DNA from: Knoxdaviesia capensis
Lineage: Eukaryota; Ascomycota; Sordariomycetes; Microascales; Gondwanamycetaceae
Length of the DNA stretch: 64,000 nt
NCBI GenBank assembly: GCA_001510575.1
Contig: LNGK01000003.1
Span: 673,755-737,754 of the forward strand
Reading direction: 5' to 3'
Shown: positions 22,080 through 34,248 of the stretch, piece after piece
Position numbering within the stretch: position 1 is the first letter of the stretch
How the letters are laid out: each line of letters starts with the position of its first letter
Program-made: the position numbers and the translations under genes
The notes under the pieces: model-generated
Told to the model about the DNA's origin: nothing
The model's database searches: none
Seen by the model: the letters and a program-made list of their open reading frames with translations, nothing else

Positions 22080-25000
22080 TATGAATGCACACGGGCGAAA
22101 TTAAGAGAATGGGAGGAAGGTGTGTGTGCAGTTGTTGGGGGGGGAACGCAAATAGTCGAAATGGGTTGAGCCTAACACGGCATTCCGAAGTGGTAGGAAA
22201 ATGGCGTGCGATGAAGCCAAGATAGAACCTTAGATAATGAGACCAGAGGTCGACATGGCAGATTCAAGGCGATATTAGGCCATTTGGAGCGATCTGAAGG
22301 GTATCAGGAAGAGCAGATGTGTACTGAAGAGGCGTGGTGTTGTCGCTATGAGATATGCCAGTTTCTGATAGGATTGGGGCTGATAAGAAGATAGGTCGGG
22401 CATGCGATGTTTCTGAGGACCGCAAGGGGAGAAGAGCCTCTCTAGTGGGTGATAGCAAGAGGTGGAGGGGATGAGACCCGGAGTGGAGTGGAGGATATAT
22501 GAGAGAGATCGGGCCAACAACGGCTGTCTCACGAGATGTCGGTCGAAGGTTACGAACACAGAGACACAAAAAAAGGTTTTGGGGGAGAATCCCAGGAATG
22601 CGGAGGGAGGAGAAGGAGACAAATAAAATCAAATAAGAATAAAAACACCCAGGGTAGGATCGGTTAACGTTTTCGGACGCAACGTGGGTCTGGAGTCTTG
22701 CCCAGCAGAAACACCTGAAAGGAAACAGCGATGTTGGAGGTGTCCAGGAATAACGGACCGGGGAAGAAGCACATCAAGACTGTTCAACTGCGGGCTTTTG
22801 TGGTAATGCGACGCTGTGTCGAGAGAGTCTGGAGACTACACCGAGGAGGGCGGCGTGATCAGGATATGCGACGGCGACTCGACTATGCGTCAGAGCAGCG
22901 GCAGATGCTATATGAAAAGCTGCTACAAGCATGCGGAGGTGTGTTTTCTGGGCATAAAGGCGTCTTGTCGTGTATTGCGCATCTGGGCCAATGTGCCAAT
23001 GTTTTTGATCTTTTTGCGTTCGAGATTAGATCGCCTTGCGCCAAGGAGGGTCATGGTCAAATATCGGAACTCCCAAAGGCCGCCAGTTTGGGGTGCAGCG
23101 CGCGCACAGAGCTTCGTCGGGGATATGAACCGACCACGAAAACTGACAACGTAGAGGAGGAGCTGCTCCAGGAGAGGGAATATGGTCAGCACTAGAGCTA
23201 AGCGAGGCACAAAGGGCAACCAGAGAAGACGTGAGTATCGAAGGCCTATCGAAGGAAATGGACGGCTTCCTTCTGTTCTTTTCGTCCATCCTTTGTTTGC
23301 GCCTGTTTTCCATGTTTCTTCCTATCGGTCTGGTTAACCCCGAAACACGCTCGCTGTGGCCCAGTGGCATCTGCTGCTGGAAGAATCATTTCCCACAGGC
23401 GGCGGACAGGTCTTGTTTTTGACATGGGGGGGCATCGAGGAAGCCGTCGCATTGGTTCGTTCTGCGTGTTTAGCTCTCTATGATTGGTGAGGATGAGCAC
23501 TGGCGGGGACATCGCTTAGACCAGACCCAGTGTTTTCTGGACTCGGTTACAGACTCCTGTGGTGCCTGTCTAATCACCGGGCCAAGGCGTATCTGGCAGG
23601 ATTCTAATGGAGCCGAAGCTCGAAAATCCACGGCGCGGAGATCTGCAGAAGGCCAAACCTCCCCCCCAGAAAGAAAAGAGGAAACCTGATGAGAATGCTG
23701 ACATGCAGCATCTTTCGACGGGTTTGGGACCAGCAGGTGGTGTGGCCAAACCAGGCTCGGGGTTTGCGTCTCTTCTTCAAGTCCGCACGGGGAAAGCATG
23801 AGATGTCGATGTCGAACATGCTATCTCTCTCCATTTCGCACGTCTTTGTGAATAGCGTCCGATTCCCACCTTCAGTTCGGCGTTTGTACTCCCCTCCTCT
23901 CGCCATCTAGTCTTGCGCCGTGTTGTGCCAGCCCCTTCGTGTCGCAATCGGCGCGATTTCTGGGAGGTGTGGTGGTAGCGTAGGTATGTACTGTACTGGA
24001 CGAGTAATTTCTCCCCAGCTTCTCGCGGCGCACGAAAGGGCAACATCCCATGCCCGCAAAGTCGCCCCAAGCAAGCCTTCGCCGGATACTCCAGCATCCG
24101 AACATCGCAGAACCCACTGCAGGCTGTTCTTGGCTCGCCCACCTTCAGCCAAACATTCATATGCTGCGTCGGACGAACAAACTAGCCAGCCCGGCCGTCC
24201 TGCAGTGCTGTGGAGTCTGTTGACGCCTGCAGCCCGGCTGGACTGATCACCCCGTGCCGAACCTGGGGGTGGGGTGGTGTGTTTGCTATGTCGGGAACCG
24301 ATTATCAACCGGTGTCGGGGGCGCAAAAGACCGTCATGAAGAGTGTGCTGTCGATTTCACATCGTGTGATAGTACCAGCGATGCGATTCGTCTAGGTTGA
24401 GAGTCAAGTGCATGATGTGTGATGCTCTAGTAGAAGAAGATTCCCGTGCGATTATTTGGTAATTTTGGTAATTTTCAATTTTCAATTTCCTCTTGTGCCC
24501 TGGGTCTTAGGGCTTCCTGCTCCTGCCGAAAGAGCATCGTCGACTGCACCTTCCATTCCACGATCCCACAACCTGGATAGGCCGGAGTCTTTGATATGCA
24601 ATTATCGGGGCACGCATGTACTCGGTGCTCGGAACGGAGCAACTCCCGGGTACGTGAATATCTCCAAGCCCCGACCGACTTCCATCAACGCGCGCCTGCA
24701 ATCCACTCTGGTGTTCGTTTCCTTCCAGAACAAACAGCCCGCCCGGCCTAGAAACTCCAAACGGAACCTATGTTTCCCGACGCCCGGATCCCCCACTTGC
24801 CGAAATAGCTTCCATTCAATTGTGCATTATCAGCAACACCCCCTCCCCTGTCCGCAATCCCCGCCCTCTTCATCTCGTTTGCCTTTTGTACATATATGGA
24901 CACTACACAACTACCTGGTTCCAATTTCCCAGGAATGCTGTGCTCAAAAGGAACTGTACTGTACTACTATAGTCTTAATAGACCGTCCAGTTTACAGTGG

Positions 25001-25474
25001 ACACACACATCTCAGGTGCAGACCGACGTCGTGGATACCGAAACCCCTATACCCAGCATTTTGTGTATCGTTGAAGCACCTTCGTGCCAAGTTGAAGAGA
25101 TGGCTCAATGGATGCCAAAGATGTACTCGAGAATAATGGTCTACAATATACTTAGTGGAACGTATCATGCATGTACCACATCATCACAACGCTGTCGAAA
25201 AACAATTCAATCTGTATTTGATTCCAGTTATGCTAAACGCAGGGATAAACTTGCAAAAGAAAACTTGGTCCCTTCAAGGCTGAGGCACACACACCAACAC
25301 CAACCGTAACCCTAACCCAAAGGAACCGTTAAATCCAAGAAAAAAAATGTGCTGCGAATTCAGTCGTAGGCGTCGTTAAAAGCCTTCCCCAGGCCAAAAG
25401 TATCTGCCACTTACTTACACACACTCTCTCTCCTTCCCTTCCCCTCTCCTCGTTCCTTGCAGTCTACCCGCCAT
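22080..25474. other. 3.4-kb intergenic region without supported genes
   Basis: This lies upstream of the ABC transporter and downstream of allantoinase. Reading frames up to 226 codons (24456-25136) and 154 codons (22731-23195) have no recognisable domains, no consistent codon bias and many Cys/Arg/Trp residues typical of chance frames. A double telomere-like box lies at 25307-25318. Promoter elements for the transporter probably sit in 22080-22700, but I cannot point to a specific site. Confidence 0.6.
25307..25318. promoter_or_regulatory. Telomere-like box (TAACCCTAACCC)
   Basis: Two adjacent CCCTAA-type hexamers stand in unique DNA 160 bp past the 3' end of allantoinase. In fungi such boxes can bind Tbf1/Teb1- or Reb1-class Myb factors. 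Whether this one is functional is inference. Confidence 0.35.
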
Positions 25475-27181
25475 TTACGCCGTCCGCTTCTCGGTGATCG
25501 GCTCGCCGACCGGCGCCCCGCCGACAAAGCCGCCATTCACGCCGCCGTACGTGAAGATGCGCTGGCCGCGCAGCCACGTCTCCCGCACCCGGCCGCGGAA
25601 CGCCCGCCCCTCCCACGGCGAGCACCGGTTCTTCCACCGCATCTCGCCCACCGCCAGCGTCCACATGGCCGCGTCGTCCAGCACGCACACGTCGGCGTCC
25701 ATGCCGACCGCCAGCGCGCCCTTGCGGTGCGACAGCCCCACCTGCGCCGCCGTGGCCTGGCTGCACAGCCGCACAATGTCGGTCAGCCCCAGCGGGGAGC
25801 CGCGCTCGGCCGCCATGGTCAGCAGGATCGGCAGGCCCAGCCCGACCGACGCGATGCCGCCCCACGCGGCAAAGAAGTCGCCGCGCGGCACCACGGCCGA
25901 GGCGTCGGGCTTGGGCGCGGTGGCCCGCCCGTCGTCGGCCTCGATCTCGCCCGGCAGCCGCATGTCGATGCCCGAGTCGGAGTGGTGGATGTGCGCCGCG
26001 TGGCTGTGCGGCACCACCTCCAGGTGCTCCGGCAGCAGCTTCAGCTCCGGCGTGCACGGCGAGTGGTCCGACACGATCGTGCGCAGGCACGAGTCCGGCG
26101 TCGCCAGCTCCGTCCACAGCGCGTCCAGGTTGTGCGACTCGCGGATCGGCGGGCAGCACTTGTGGCGCGTGTCGCCGTCGGGGATGTCTTCGGACGCGAT
26201 GCCGAGGTAGTGGAAGCACGTCTCGGCCGTGATGTTGATGCCGGACAGCCGGGCCGCCCGCAGGATCGGCAGCGCCTCGGCCGCCGACACGTGCACCACG
26301 TGCAGGTGCAGGTTTGGCGCGATCGGCGCCAGCGCAATGATCTCGTCGATGGCGTAGGTCTCGAACGACGGCGGCCGGGACTTGAGGAACGTGTCGTAGG
26401 CCGAAAGCTTGCCGTGGGGGGCCAGCGGCGGGAGAGACTGGATCACGGCATCGCCGACCGAGTCTGCAATGGGCGGGATCATCTCGGCGTGGAACATGAG
26501 CGTGGTCGGCGCATCCTTGAGCGTTTCCATGGCAAGCGCCACGTCGGTGGAAGAGATACAAGGGAATTCGTCCACCTAGAAGAGAGAAATGAAGACGTCA
26601 GCAGTTGGCAATCATCAACGTGGGTTGTCGGCCAGTCAGAGACAACCAGCCAACCGCGGAAGGAGGGAAACACTTACACCGCTCTCAATCAAGAAGCCCT
26701 TGAAGCCGCGGACTCCAGCCTCGACCAACGGCAACAACTGATCGGCGTTTCCGGGGATGACACCGCCATAGAAGCCCACGTCGACCCAGCACTGGCCGAT
26801 ACTTGCATCCAGCTTCGCCTTGAAGCCGTCCAGCGTAGTAGTAGGCGGGATGGCGTTCAGCGGCATGTCGATCACGGTCGTAACGCCGCCGGACGCCGCC
26901 GCGCGGGTTCCGGTGTAGAAGCCCTCCCAGTCGGTGCGGCCGGGCTCGTTCAGGTGCACGTGGGCATCGACGAGCCCGGGCAGCAGCACGCTGGGCGAGT
27001 GGTCGACGTAGACGGTGCCCGGTGGGAAGGCCGACGGCGGCAGCACTGCCGGCTCAATAGCCACGATCTTGCCGGTGGCGGGGGATATGGAAATCGTGGC
27101 CGGGCTGAGCACAAGGCTGTTGTCCGGAAGTGTCAGCACAGCCCGTGTGGAGACGAGGACGACCAGCGATTCGAACGACAT
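25475..27181 (-). CDS. DAL1: Allantoinase (EC 3.5.2.5)
   Basis: Two exons on the minus strand: 27181-26678 and 26575-25475, joined by a 102-nt phase-0 intron (GTAAGT donor, CTTCTAG acceptor), 534 aa. It hydrolyses allantoin to allantoate in purine degradation, letting fungi use allantoin as a nitrogen source. Amidohydrolase/dihydroorotase-superfamily signs are clear: LVDAHVHLNEPG (metal ligands H74, H76), GFKGFL with K161 as the likely carbamylated lysine, FHAEM (H197), HVVHVSAAEALP and the catalytic DHSPCTPELK block. It is longer than yeast Dal1 (460 aa), mostly through an insertion around GEIEADDGRATAPKPDAS. The ATG at 27181 immediately precedes the conserved N-terminus. The gene stands alone; no other allantoin-pathway gene is in the window. 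Confidence 0.95.
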
Positions 27182-30100
27182 TTTTTGGGGCGGCGGCGGG
27201 GAGGACAAGTGGCGAGGTGGAAACGTTGGCGTTACGCAGGAGACAAGCGGCGGTGATCGACAAGAGATTCGGCGCGCACGGGAAAGCATAAACACCAGGG
27301 AATCAGGAAAACGAATGAAGTTGGAAGAACAATGAAACAGAAAATAAAAAGAAGGAGAGCGAACAACTGCGACGGGGGAAAATCGGATGCGCCAATAACA
27401 ACCACGCGCAGGTCCGATAGAAATGCTGCCACAACCGTCTTATCGTCAGACAGCCAAGACGGCGCAAGAGATAAGCGCAGATTCACGAAGATAACGGAAC
27501 TGGGGTAAAATCAGGCAAGCCGCGGGTGGTGTGGAAGTGAGGGAGGGTGTGATATAACTAAATGGAAATGTAACTGTTCTTTTTCTCTTTTTTGTCTTTT
27601 TTGTTGGCTGGCTTGCTCTCCCCGGGTTCACACACGCAAAAACAGACGATCAGATAAAAGCGAGAGAAGAAGATGAAGAGAGAGTCTGAAAGGAAGAGAG
27701 AGAGAGAGACGAGACTTAGAGAGCCAGGGATGGGCGGACTTTTTGTTTGCTCGTTTGTGTGTCCACCTTAATCTCTGAAGTTTGCACCGGCGCCGGGGGT
27801 GGAATATATACACCAGCAATGGGGGGATGGACGAGGGAGGCTTCGCTAGTATGGGACGTTTCTAAGTTACTTTATTTTATTTTATTATTTGTATTTTAGA
27901 GAAACTGCCCCCCCTTCCGGCGTTAGATTTGAGCCGGGACATCGTGGGATGAAGTGAGCGGGCGTTTGTGCAGTAGTACTCTCACCCAGCCCGACTATAC
28001 GCGTACGAGTCATCCATAGCGGTGGCATGAAGTTGGTCCTAGCGCTGGTCCGCCGGGCTTTCTCGGCTTTCTGGCTGCTATTTGGCGTATATCCCATATA
28101 TCCGGAGGACTCCGATACGGTGGTTTCGATGCTGGGCCCAACGCATCCTCTACCCACCCACCACTGCATGGAAGATCCGTCCTAGAGGCCTGGAAATGGC
28201 GACGGCAAGCCCCAAAAAGCTGCCGATACACATATATAGTGTCTGTTTCGTCCTGTCTATTTTCGTTCCGGTTCTTCTCGTCCTCAAGCCTCCTCCGGTT
28301 CACTGGCTCGGATGGTTGGTCGTTGGCAGTGAACAACCCCTCGCCACCCAAAAAGTCTCCCCGCCTCTAGGGTTAGGGTTGTCCCACCGCCGATTGTCGG
28401 GATTGTGCCCCAATTTGATCCCACCGACTTTTTCCACTGTCCGACTGCACCACGTGAAGCTCGTTCATGTAGCTAGCAGAGTCAGGAAACAAATCCCGCA
28501 GAAATGCTGACTTGGACGGGATGACGACCCCCAAACTGGTCCGAAGAGTGATGAAGTTGGGGGGAACCGGGTGGTTCTGAGTGGGAGGATCGCGGGGGAG
28601 CAGATATTGCTTGTATCATGTGTTCATCTATGTGGTTGGTAACCACTCTGCGAACTTCTCCGAGACCAGGAAAACTCTTAACAGACTATCCTAGGTATCA
28701 TCACTAGTACAGTCGGAAAAACCTTCCCAGTTGAGAAAGGGACGCCAACTCTGAAATGTCCCAGTGATGCGCCATCATGAGCCTCAACAGCCTCACCCAA
28801 GATGCACCACATCACAGCACCGCCAGCACAACTGCAGAGCAATCACCTCAACCCCCCTCTCCCCCACTGCCAACCTCATCCCACGATCCCACGAATTACT
28901 TTGCCAATTACCTGAGACCAAGCTGTGCCTGTTCGTTTATGTTGGGCTGGGGGGGGAGGCTCGTTATGGCCGGTCTGCTCGGTCCCTATCGTATCGGACT
29001 TGGCCGCCTGGGCCGGTGGACGACGCCGTTGGGAGGCATTTTCCCTCTGGCCAACGCGCCAAAACGGAGTTAAAACAAGAGAATAGGACCTATCCTCCCA
29101 ACCAAAAAACCACACACAAGTGACCATCCCCCCGTCTAGTGCGGGCTAATTAGCAGTTTCGATCGAGTAAACCCGCTCGACCTGGAGATAGCGCTGCGGC
29201 TTCCGATTTGCCCTGCAGCTGCTGCAGAATAGTAGGGTATAGTCCCCGACAACAAAGCCGTCTCGGCACGCCAGCCTCGTACTGTACGTGCCGTTTGACA
29301 CAGCGTTTGCGGCGTTGCCCACACCGCTTCGTACAGGCCTGTCTGTTTTGTTGCGCACAAATCCTCGCCCAGCGTGCCTCTGTCTACACCCATCATCCCA
29401 GCCCGGAAGTGTGTCAGAGAAAAATACCAAAAAACCCCCCCAAAAAAAAGAGACGGCATGCACCTCGGAATCTGCGCCATGTCAGGTACCGCCCCAGCTT
29501 TCCCTTTGCTAACCCCGCCTCCCCCCCCGATTGCCGGCTAACCCGGGTCGTCTCTTTCACTTTTGCCTGTGCTTTGCTGTGTCTGGCTGGTGGTTCCCCG
29601 GCTGTGAGTGGTGGCTTTTCCCGTCCACCGCCCCGCTGGCCTGGAAACAGAAACCTCCCGGCGCGCTCTCCGTTCTCTTCCGGCCCCAGACGGCTGGGCT
29701 GGCTCGACGAGCGTCCGCCGGACCCAACGCCATCTCGTTTCGGTGACTAGAGGCGAAAGAAAAAAAAACGAAAAAAAAAACGAAGGCCTGACTAACCAAC
29801 CACTTCCCGAAATGCCACCAACAGCACAAGAACCCGGCGCATTCTCTTCCGCTCGAAGCCAACGTTTTGCTCCCTTCTTTCCTTGCTTTTTCGCCCCGGC
29901 CGGCCCCTCGGCTCTCGGGTGAGGTCCGAGACAAGTGCACACACACACCGACCGCCCCTCGTACTCCCAAGACCACCGTCTCCCTTCCTGACGCATGCCT
30001 ACTTGAAACAACGCCTGTCGTCAAATCGGACAAGCGGAGTCGATGGCGTGGGCTGCAGTACCCGCCTACGCACGTTGTGGCTGGCCTGATACCCACCTCT

Positions 30101-31001
30101 CCACCGTTTTGTCGTGCCTCGATGTGGAGCTGTGTGGAAACTCTATTGCCCGGCTCGAATCGCATCTCTCACGAGGGGTTCCAGACGTCGTCCATTGTTG
30201 TCCACACAGCAAGTATCACAACCATACATGAGACGCCGACTCAGACGCAGGAAACATGAAATAATGCTGTGTAGTATATGATAGTATAATATAAGAAGAC
30301 AGACACGACCCCCAAATCAAGCCGAGCGCACCAAAAAAAGAAACAAGCACTTCTAACCACGTCTCCCGGCAAGGAACCACACAAACAAGAGACAGACACA
30401 AAAACAGAACAGCGTGCATCTCCCAACAATGGTCTAGAAGTCCCGTGTAAAAATGCGCCAAGCAACTGATTGTACATATACATAGTGTAACTGGCTTTTC
30501 CGCCCATCTCCCCACTTTGCCGATGAAGAAAAGGAGGGTGGGCTGTTAGTATATCTTGTATGAATCTTTTCTTTTCATCCTCATATTGCACAGTGTAAAA
30601 ACGCCCGCAGAGCAACATCTAGAGTGTGGTGGTGGTGTCTTAGTCTGCATCCCAAAAAACGAAGTGAATCTAGCAAGAAAAAAAAAAAGAAAGAAAGAAA
30701 TGGCAGATGTATCATGTCTAGTGAAGCAACCGGACGGAACGAAACAGTTATCTTTTTTGGCTGAGGAGAGAGGGGTGGAGGGTTTGGAACGACAAGGGAG
30801 CAGGTCCTGAAAATAACGCCAGAGACAAAACCCGGACTGGTGAGATGGTCGAAAAGCAGAACGTCGAGTTTGAAAAAGAAAGTCGTGGAATGGGAGAAAA
30901 TAAAAAGGGAAAAAAGGAAGTAATATAAATATAAATGTACACCGTGGATGGGGAGAGAGAGAGAGAGAGCAGAAACGGGATTCGATGTCGCGAGACGCGC
31001 T
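27182..31001. other. 3.8-kb intergenic region without supported genes
   Basis: This is the allantoinase promoter side plus the region downstream of COQ1. It holds a GA/CT-rich patch near 27660-27720, an A/T-rich stretch at 27870-27900, a telomere-like box at 28368-28380, poly-A/poly-C runs near 29440, 29760 and 30680, and only chance reading frames. A candidate GATA-factor or Zn-cluster site for nitrogen control of allantoinase could not be picked out with confidence. Confidence 0.6.
28368..28380. promoter_or_regulatory. Telomere-like box (TAGGGTTAGGGTT)
   Basis: Two perfect TTAGGG-type repeats in tandem, about 1.2 kb upstream of the allantoinase start. This is the longest exact telomere-type match in the window. 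Confidence 0.4.
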
Positions 31002-32552
31002 CTACTTCTCTCTCTTCAGCGCCTTCTGGGCCATCTCCACCAGCCCATCCTTGGCCTCGCTGTCGGGGAAGTCGGCAATGGCCGCAATGGCACGGTCAGA
31101 GTAGTCCCGGGCCAGAGCACGCGTTTGCTCAATGCCGTCGCTCTGCAGAACCAGCTCGCGGGCCTGGGGTGGGAGAGAAAAAAGGGGGTTAGTACCGCCG
31201 ACCACACAAAGCCCAACTGTGATGCAGAAAACAAAGGACGAACGAAAGAAAAGAAAAAAAAGGAAAAAGGGGGGGGCCAAACTCACCCGCTGCACATCGC
31301 CTTCCCGCTCAAACTTCCGCCCCACCAACGCGCCCAGCTCGGGGATCGTCTTCCACGCAAACAGCAGCGGCGCCGTCGCCAGCCCCAGCTTCAGGTCGGC
31401 GCCGGCCGGCTTGCCCAGGTTCGAGCCGCTCTGCGTGTAGTCGAGCATATCGTCGACCAGCTGGAACGACAAGCCCAGGTTCTTGCCGTACAGGTACGCC
31501 GCGTCGACGGTGGCCGCATCCGACCCGCCCAGCAGCGCCGACGCGCGGCACGACTTGGAGATCAGCGACGCCGTCTTCAGGTACGTCTTCTGCAGGTAGT
31601 ACGTCAGCGCATCCTCCGACCACTGGGGCTGCCGCTCGTCGCGCTCCGTGTTCTTCAACTGCATGAACTCGCCCTCGACCAGGTTCGCAATCACCGTTGC
31701 CAGCAACTCTATCACTTCGGCATTCCGGAGTCGCGCCAGTGCCACCGACGCCCGTCCCAGCAGGAAATCGCCCGCCAGCACCGCCATCTTGTTTCCAAAC
31801 GCCAGGTTCGCCGACGGCGCCCCGCGCCGCGACTCCGAGTGGTCGATCACGTCGTCGTGCAGCAGCGACGCCGTGTGGATCAGCTCGGCAATCTCCGCCA
31901 GCCGCCGCTGCGACGGCAGGATGTTCGGGTCGCTCTCGTCAGCCGGATCGGCCGGCGCAATGCGTGTCAGCGGCGACGACGCCGCCGCCGCCGCCGCCGA
32001 CGGGTTCACGTCCGACAGGATGCCCATCGGCGATATGCTGGTGTCGATGCCGTCGGTCGGCGGCAGCGTGCCGTAGCTCGGGCTCTTGGGGCACTGCGCC
32101 GTTGCACGCGCCATCAGCAGCACAATCATCGGCCGCATGTACTTGCCCTCCGACTGCGTGTAGTACTTGGCCACGCGGTCGAGCGCCGGGTGGCCCGATC
32201 CAAGAAGCTTGCGGATGTTACCGGTAAGGAACTTCATCTCCTTGGCCACCGTGCGCAGCGGATCGATACCCGCCATGTCGCCCGACGCCTTCTTGACCAC
32301 GTTGGTCACCATGTTCGACGCCACCGAAACCGCCGCCGCCCACGCCGACGATCGATCGGGGCTGGAGTGAAACCCGGCACACTGGGCGTGGAACGGGCTA
32401 TATGTCGCCACCGATAACCGCCCGTGGTCGGCCGGCCGCAGAACCCGGCGGGATTGTGTCGAGGAAAGGAGACAGAGCGAACATCTCGGGGCCGAATACC
32501 GGAGCGGAGTCTGAAGAGCCGCCACAGCGGCGCGACGCGGACGAGGAGGCAT
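31002..32552 (-). CDS. COQ1: Mitochondrial polyprenyl diphosphate synthase
   Basis: Exons on the minus strand are 32552-31287 and 31163-31002, 475 aa. The enzyme makes the isoprenoid tail of ubiquinone. Residues 1-~65 are Arg/Ser/Ala-rich with almost no acids, a mitochondrial presequence. The trans-prenyltransferase fold shows GKYMRP (136-141), the first Asp-rich motif LLHDDVIDHSE (D233, D234, D237), the GDFLLGRA helix, and the second Asp-rich motif LVDDMLDY (D367, D368, D371). An S/P/A-rich insertion (~155-210) is typical of fungal Coq1. The 123-nt intron (GTGAGT donor, CCCAG acceptor) is a multiple of three with no in-frame stop, so retention would insert 41 hydrophobic residues. The gene is divergent from the Vma12-like gene across a 759-bp shared promoter. 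Confidence 0.95.
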   Translation of the reverse strand: MPPRPRRAAVAALQTPLRYSAPRCSLCLLSSTQSRRVLRPADHGRLSVATYSPFHAQCAGFHSSPDRSSAWAAAVSVASNMVTNVVKKASGDMAGIDPLRTVAKEMKFLTGNIRKLLGSGHPALDRVAKYYTQSEGKYMRPMIVLLMARATAQCPKSPSYGTLPPTDGIDTSISPMGILSDVNPSAAAAAASSPLTRIAPADPADESDPNILPSQRRLAEIAELIHTASLLHDDVIDHSESRRGAPSANLAFGNKMAVLAGDFLLGRASVALARLRNAEVIELLATVIANLVEGEFMQLKNTERDERQPQWSEDALTYYLQKTYLKTASLISKSCRASALLGGSDAATVDAAYLYGKNLGLSFQLVDDMLDYTQSGSNLGKPAGADLKLGLATAPLLFAWKTIPELGALVGRKFEREGDVQRVSLAPPFFLFFLFFRSSFVFCITVGLCVVGGTNPLFSLPPQARELVLQSDGIEQTRALARDYSDRAIAAIADFPDSEAKDGLVEMAQKALKREK

Positions 32553-33311
32553 GATGTCGAGCGGTGAGCGGATGTCTGAGGCGAGACGAGGACCAAATGA
32601 TGCGGTTGATATTTCCTCCTCTTACCCTATCTCATCAACGACACACAAAACACACAAAGAAACCGAAAGAAAACCACAAAGACGAATTCGAGATCATACA
32701 CCGTTACACATCGGGAGAGATCGATTGGTACGAAGCGCAGAAACCGGGAAAAGAAGGAAAAGTGAACGAGGTCCAATGTATCCGAGGATACGGAAACACG
32801 GTGCAAAATTCTGCGGCCGAGGCGAACCGGCGAGTCCGCGTCACAGAGGAAAGAAGGAGAGCGTTTGCCGAAGAGCGGAGGCGGATGAGACGTAATCGAA
32901 GAATATATAAAAGGTCGCAGGAGACAGAGCTCGAAGGGAAGGATGAAGCGAAACTATCGTGAACCCCAGGTTGCTTGTTCTCTTTCCCTCTTTCGTGCTT
33001 CTTTTCGTTCCACACGTGTTTTGTACTCTTCCGGGCCCAGCAAAAATCAGCTTCACGGATTGAATTTGTGCGCTTGATTGGTCAGAGCTCTAGTGCTCGG
33101 CGGCACCCGTAAGTCTGCATACACTTGCGGTAGTCATCACATGGTGCCATATGTATGTGTACGTTTTGCGTTTATGAGCCGCAAACCAGCGACATTTTTC
33201 GTGAGAAGCTTCAACCATCTCGGTGCCTAAAGACGAAGCAGCTTCGTGCTATCTCCATCCCGCTTGCGTAGTCCTTCTCTCTAGACGTGAGTGTCGTCTT
33301 GATGGCTAGAA
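32553..33311. promoter_or_regulatory. Divergent promoter between COQ1 and the Vma12-like gene
   Basis: A 759-bp gap separates two start codons facing away from each other. A good TATA-type sequence, TATATAAAAGG, lies on the plus strand at 32904-32914, about 400 bp before the Vma12-like ATG. The COQ1-proximal 150 bp are A/C-rich on the plus strand, that is, T/G-rich on the COQ1 sense strand. Confidence 0.5.
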
Positions 33312-34248
33312 ATGGTTCTTCTTACAATCACCGCGCCGATCCTCGGCGCTCTCGATATCCTCGGTGATGCCCGGCCCGACAGCCTAGCCGGCCCCTCCAC
33401 TTCCGCGGCAGACGAGTCCACAACCACCACCACGCCCAGCTTAGCAGACGCAGCGCTGGGGAGCCCGATATCTCACGCCCAGATCATCACACTATGGAAG
33501 ACATTGTTACGCAAAGGCCACGCCGAGTACTCGCTGGAAGCTCTCCTGCGCGGGGCCAACATCTACATCCCACCACCACCGCCCAAGCCTGAGCCGGTTC
33601 GTGTCGCGCCAGTCCCCCCAGACCCCGACTCAACAGCCCATACTAACTCGCCGTGTCTCTTCTGCCGTCCAGACCGCCCAATACAAGGCGCTGATGGCGC
33701 GTCTGCGCCGCGAAGATGAAGCCCGCACATACGCCCGCATGCTCAAGTCCGACCCGCTCCACACGTCGCCGTACAGCTCGACCGCCGCCGCCTTCGCCGA
33801 AGTCAACCGGCCAAGTCGCCCGCAGGACATCCCCACCGACGCCGACGTGTCGGACGCCGCCGCCTTCGAGGAGGTCAACCGCCAGCTGATGGTCATCCTC
33901 AACTTCCTCGTCAGCATCGCCGGCGTAGCCACCACGCTGTGGGTCGCCGCGCGCTGGTGGAGCACGCCCGCCCGCCTCTTCCTCACGCTCGGCGGCTCGA
34001 TCGTCGTCGCCATCGCCGAGGTCGCCGTGTACTCCGCCTACATGTGGCGGCTCGACCAGGCCAAGCTCAAGAAGGCCAAGAAGGACGCCTCCAGGGACGG
34101 GAAGCCGGTGCGCGGCGGCGGCGGCGGCGGCGGCGGTGAGAAGAAATCGGCAGCGCCATCCATTGGCATGGTTGAGCCGGCGGTGGTTCCGCAGGCGAAG
34201 ACGAAAAACACGCCTGGAGTCCGAAGACGAAACGTCCCGCCGGGATAA
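33312..34248 (+). CDS. Vma12-like V-ATPase assembly factor (ER membrane)
   Basis: Exons are 33312-33596 and 33673-34248, with a phase-0 76-nt intron (GTTCGT donor, TACTAAC branch, CCAG acceptor); 286 aa. The spliced junction restores the family core LLRGANIYIPPPPPKPEP followed by TAQYKALMARLRREDEARTYARML, characteristic of the ER-based factor for V-ATPase assembly (Vma12/Vph2, TMEM199). Two membrane segments follow (~180-205, LMVILNFLVSIAGVATTLWVA, and ~212-235, LFLTLGGSIVVAIAEVAVYSAY). The tail is cytosolic and basic, with a run of eight Gly. In yeast the protein works with Vma21 and Vma22 to build the V0 sector. Note the non-GTAxG donor. Confidence 0.9.

Noticed and set aside
24456..25136. 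226-codon plus-strand reading frame in the gap before allantoinase
   Set aside because: No domain, no splice partners and unbiased codon use; treated as chance.
25457..27256. 599-codon plus-strand reading frame
   Set aside because: Antisense to allantoinase and crossing its intron; Arg/His/Gln-rich composition is typical of an antisense shadow.
30948..32417. 489-codon plus-strand reading frame
   Set aside because: Antisense to COQ1; Arg/His/Gln-rich with no domain.
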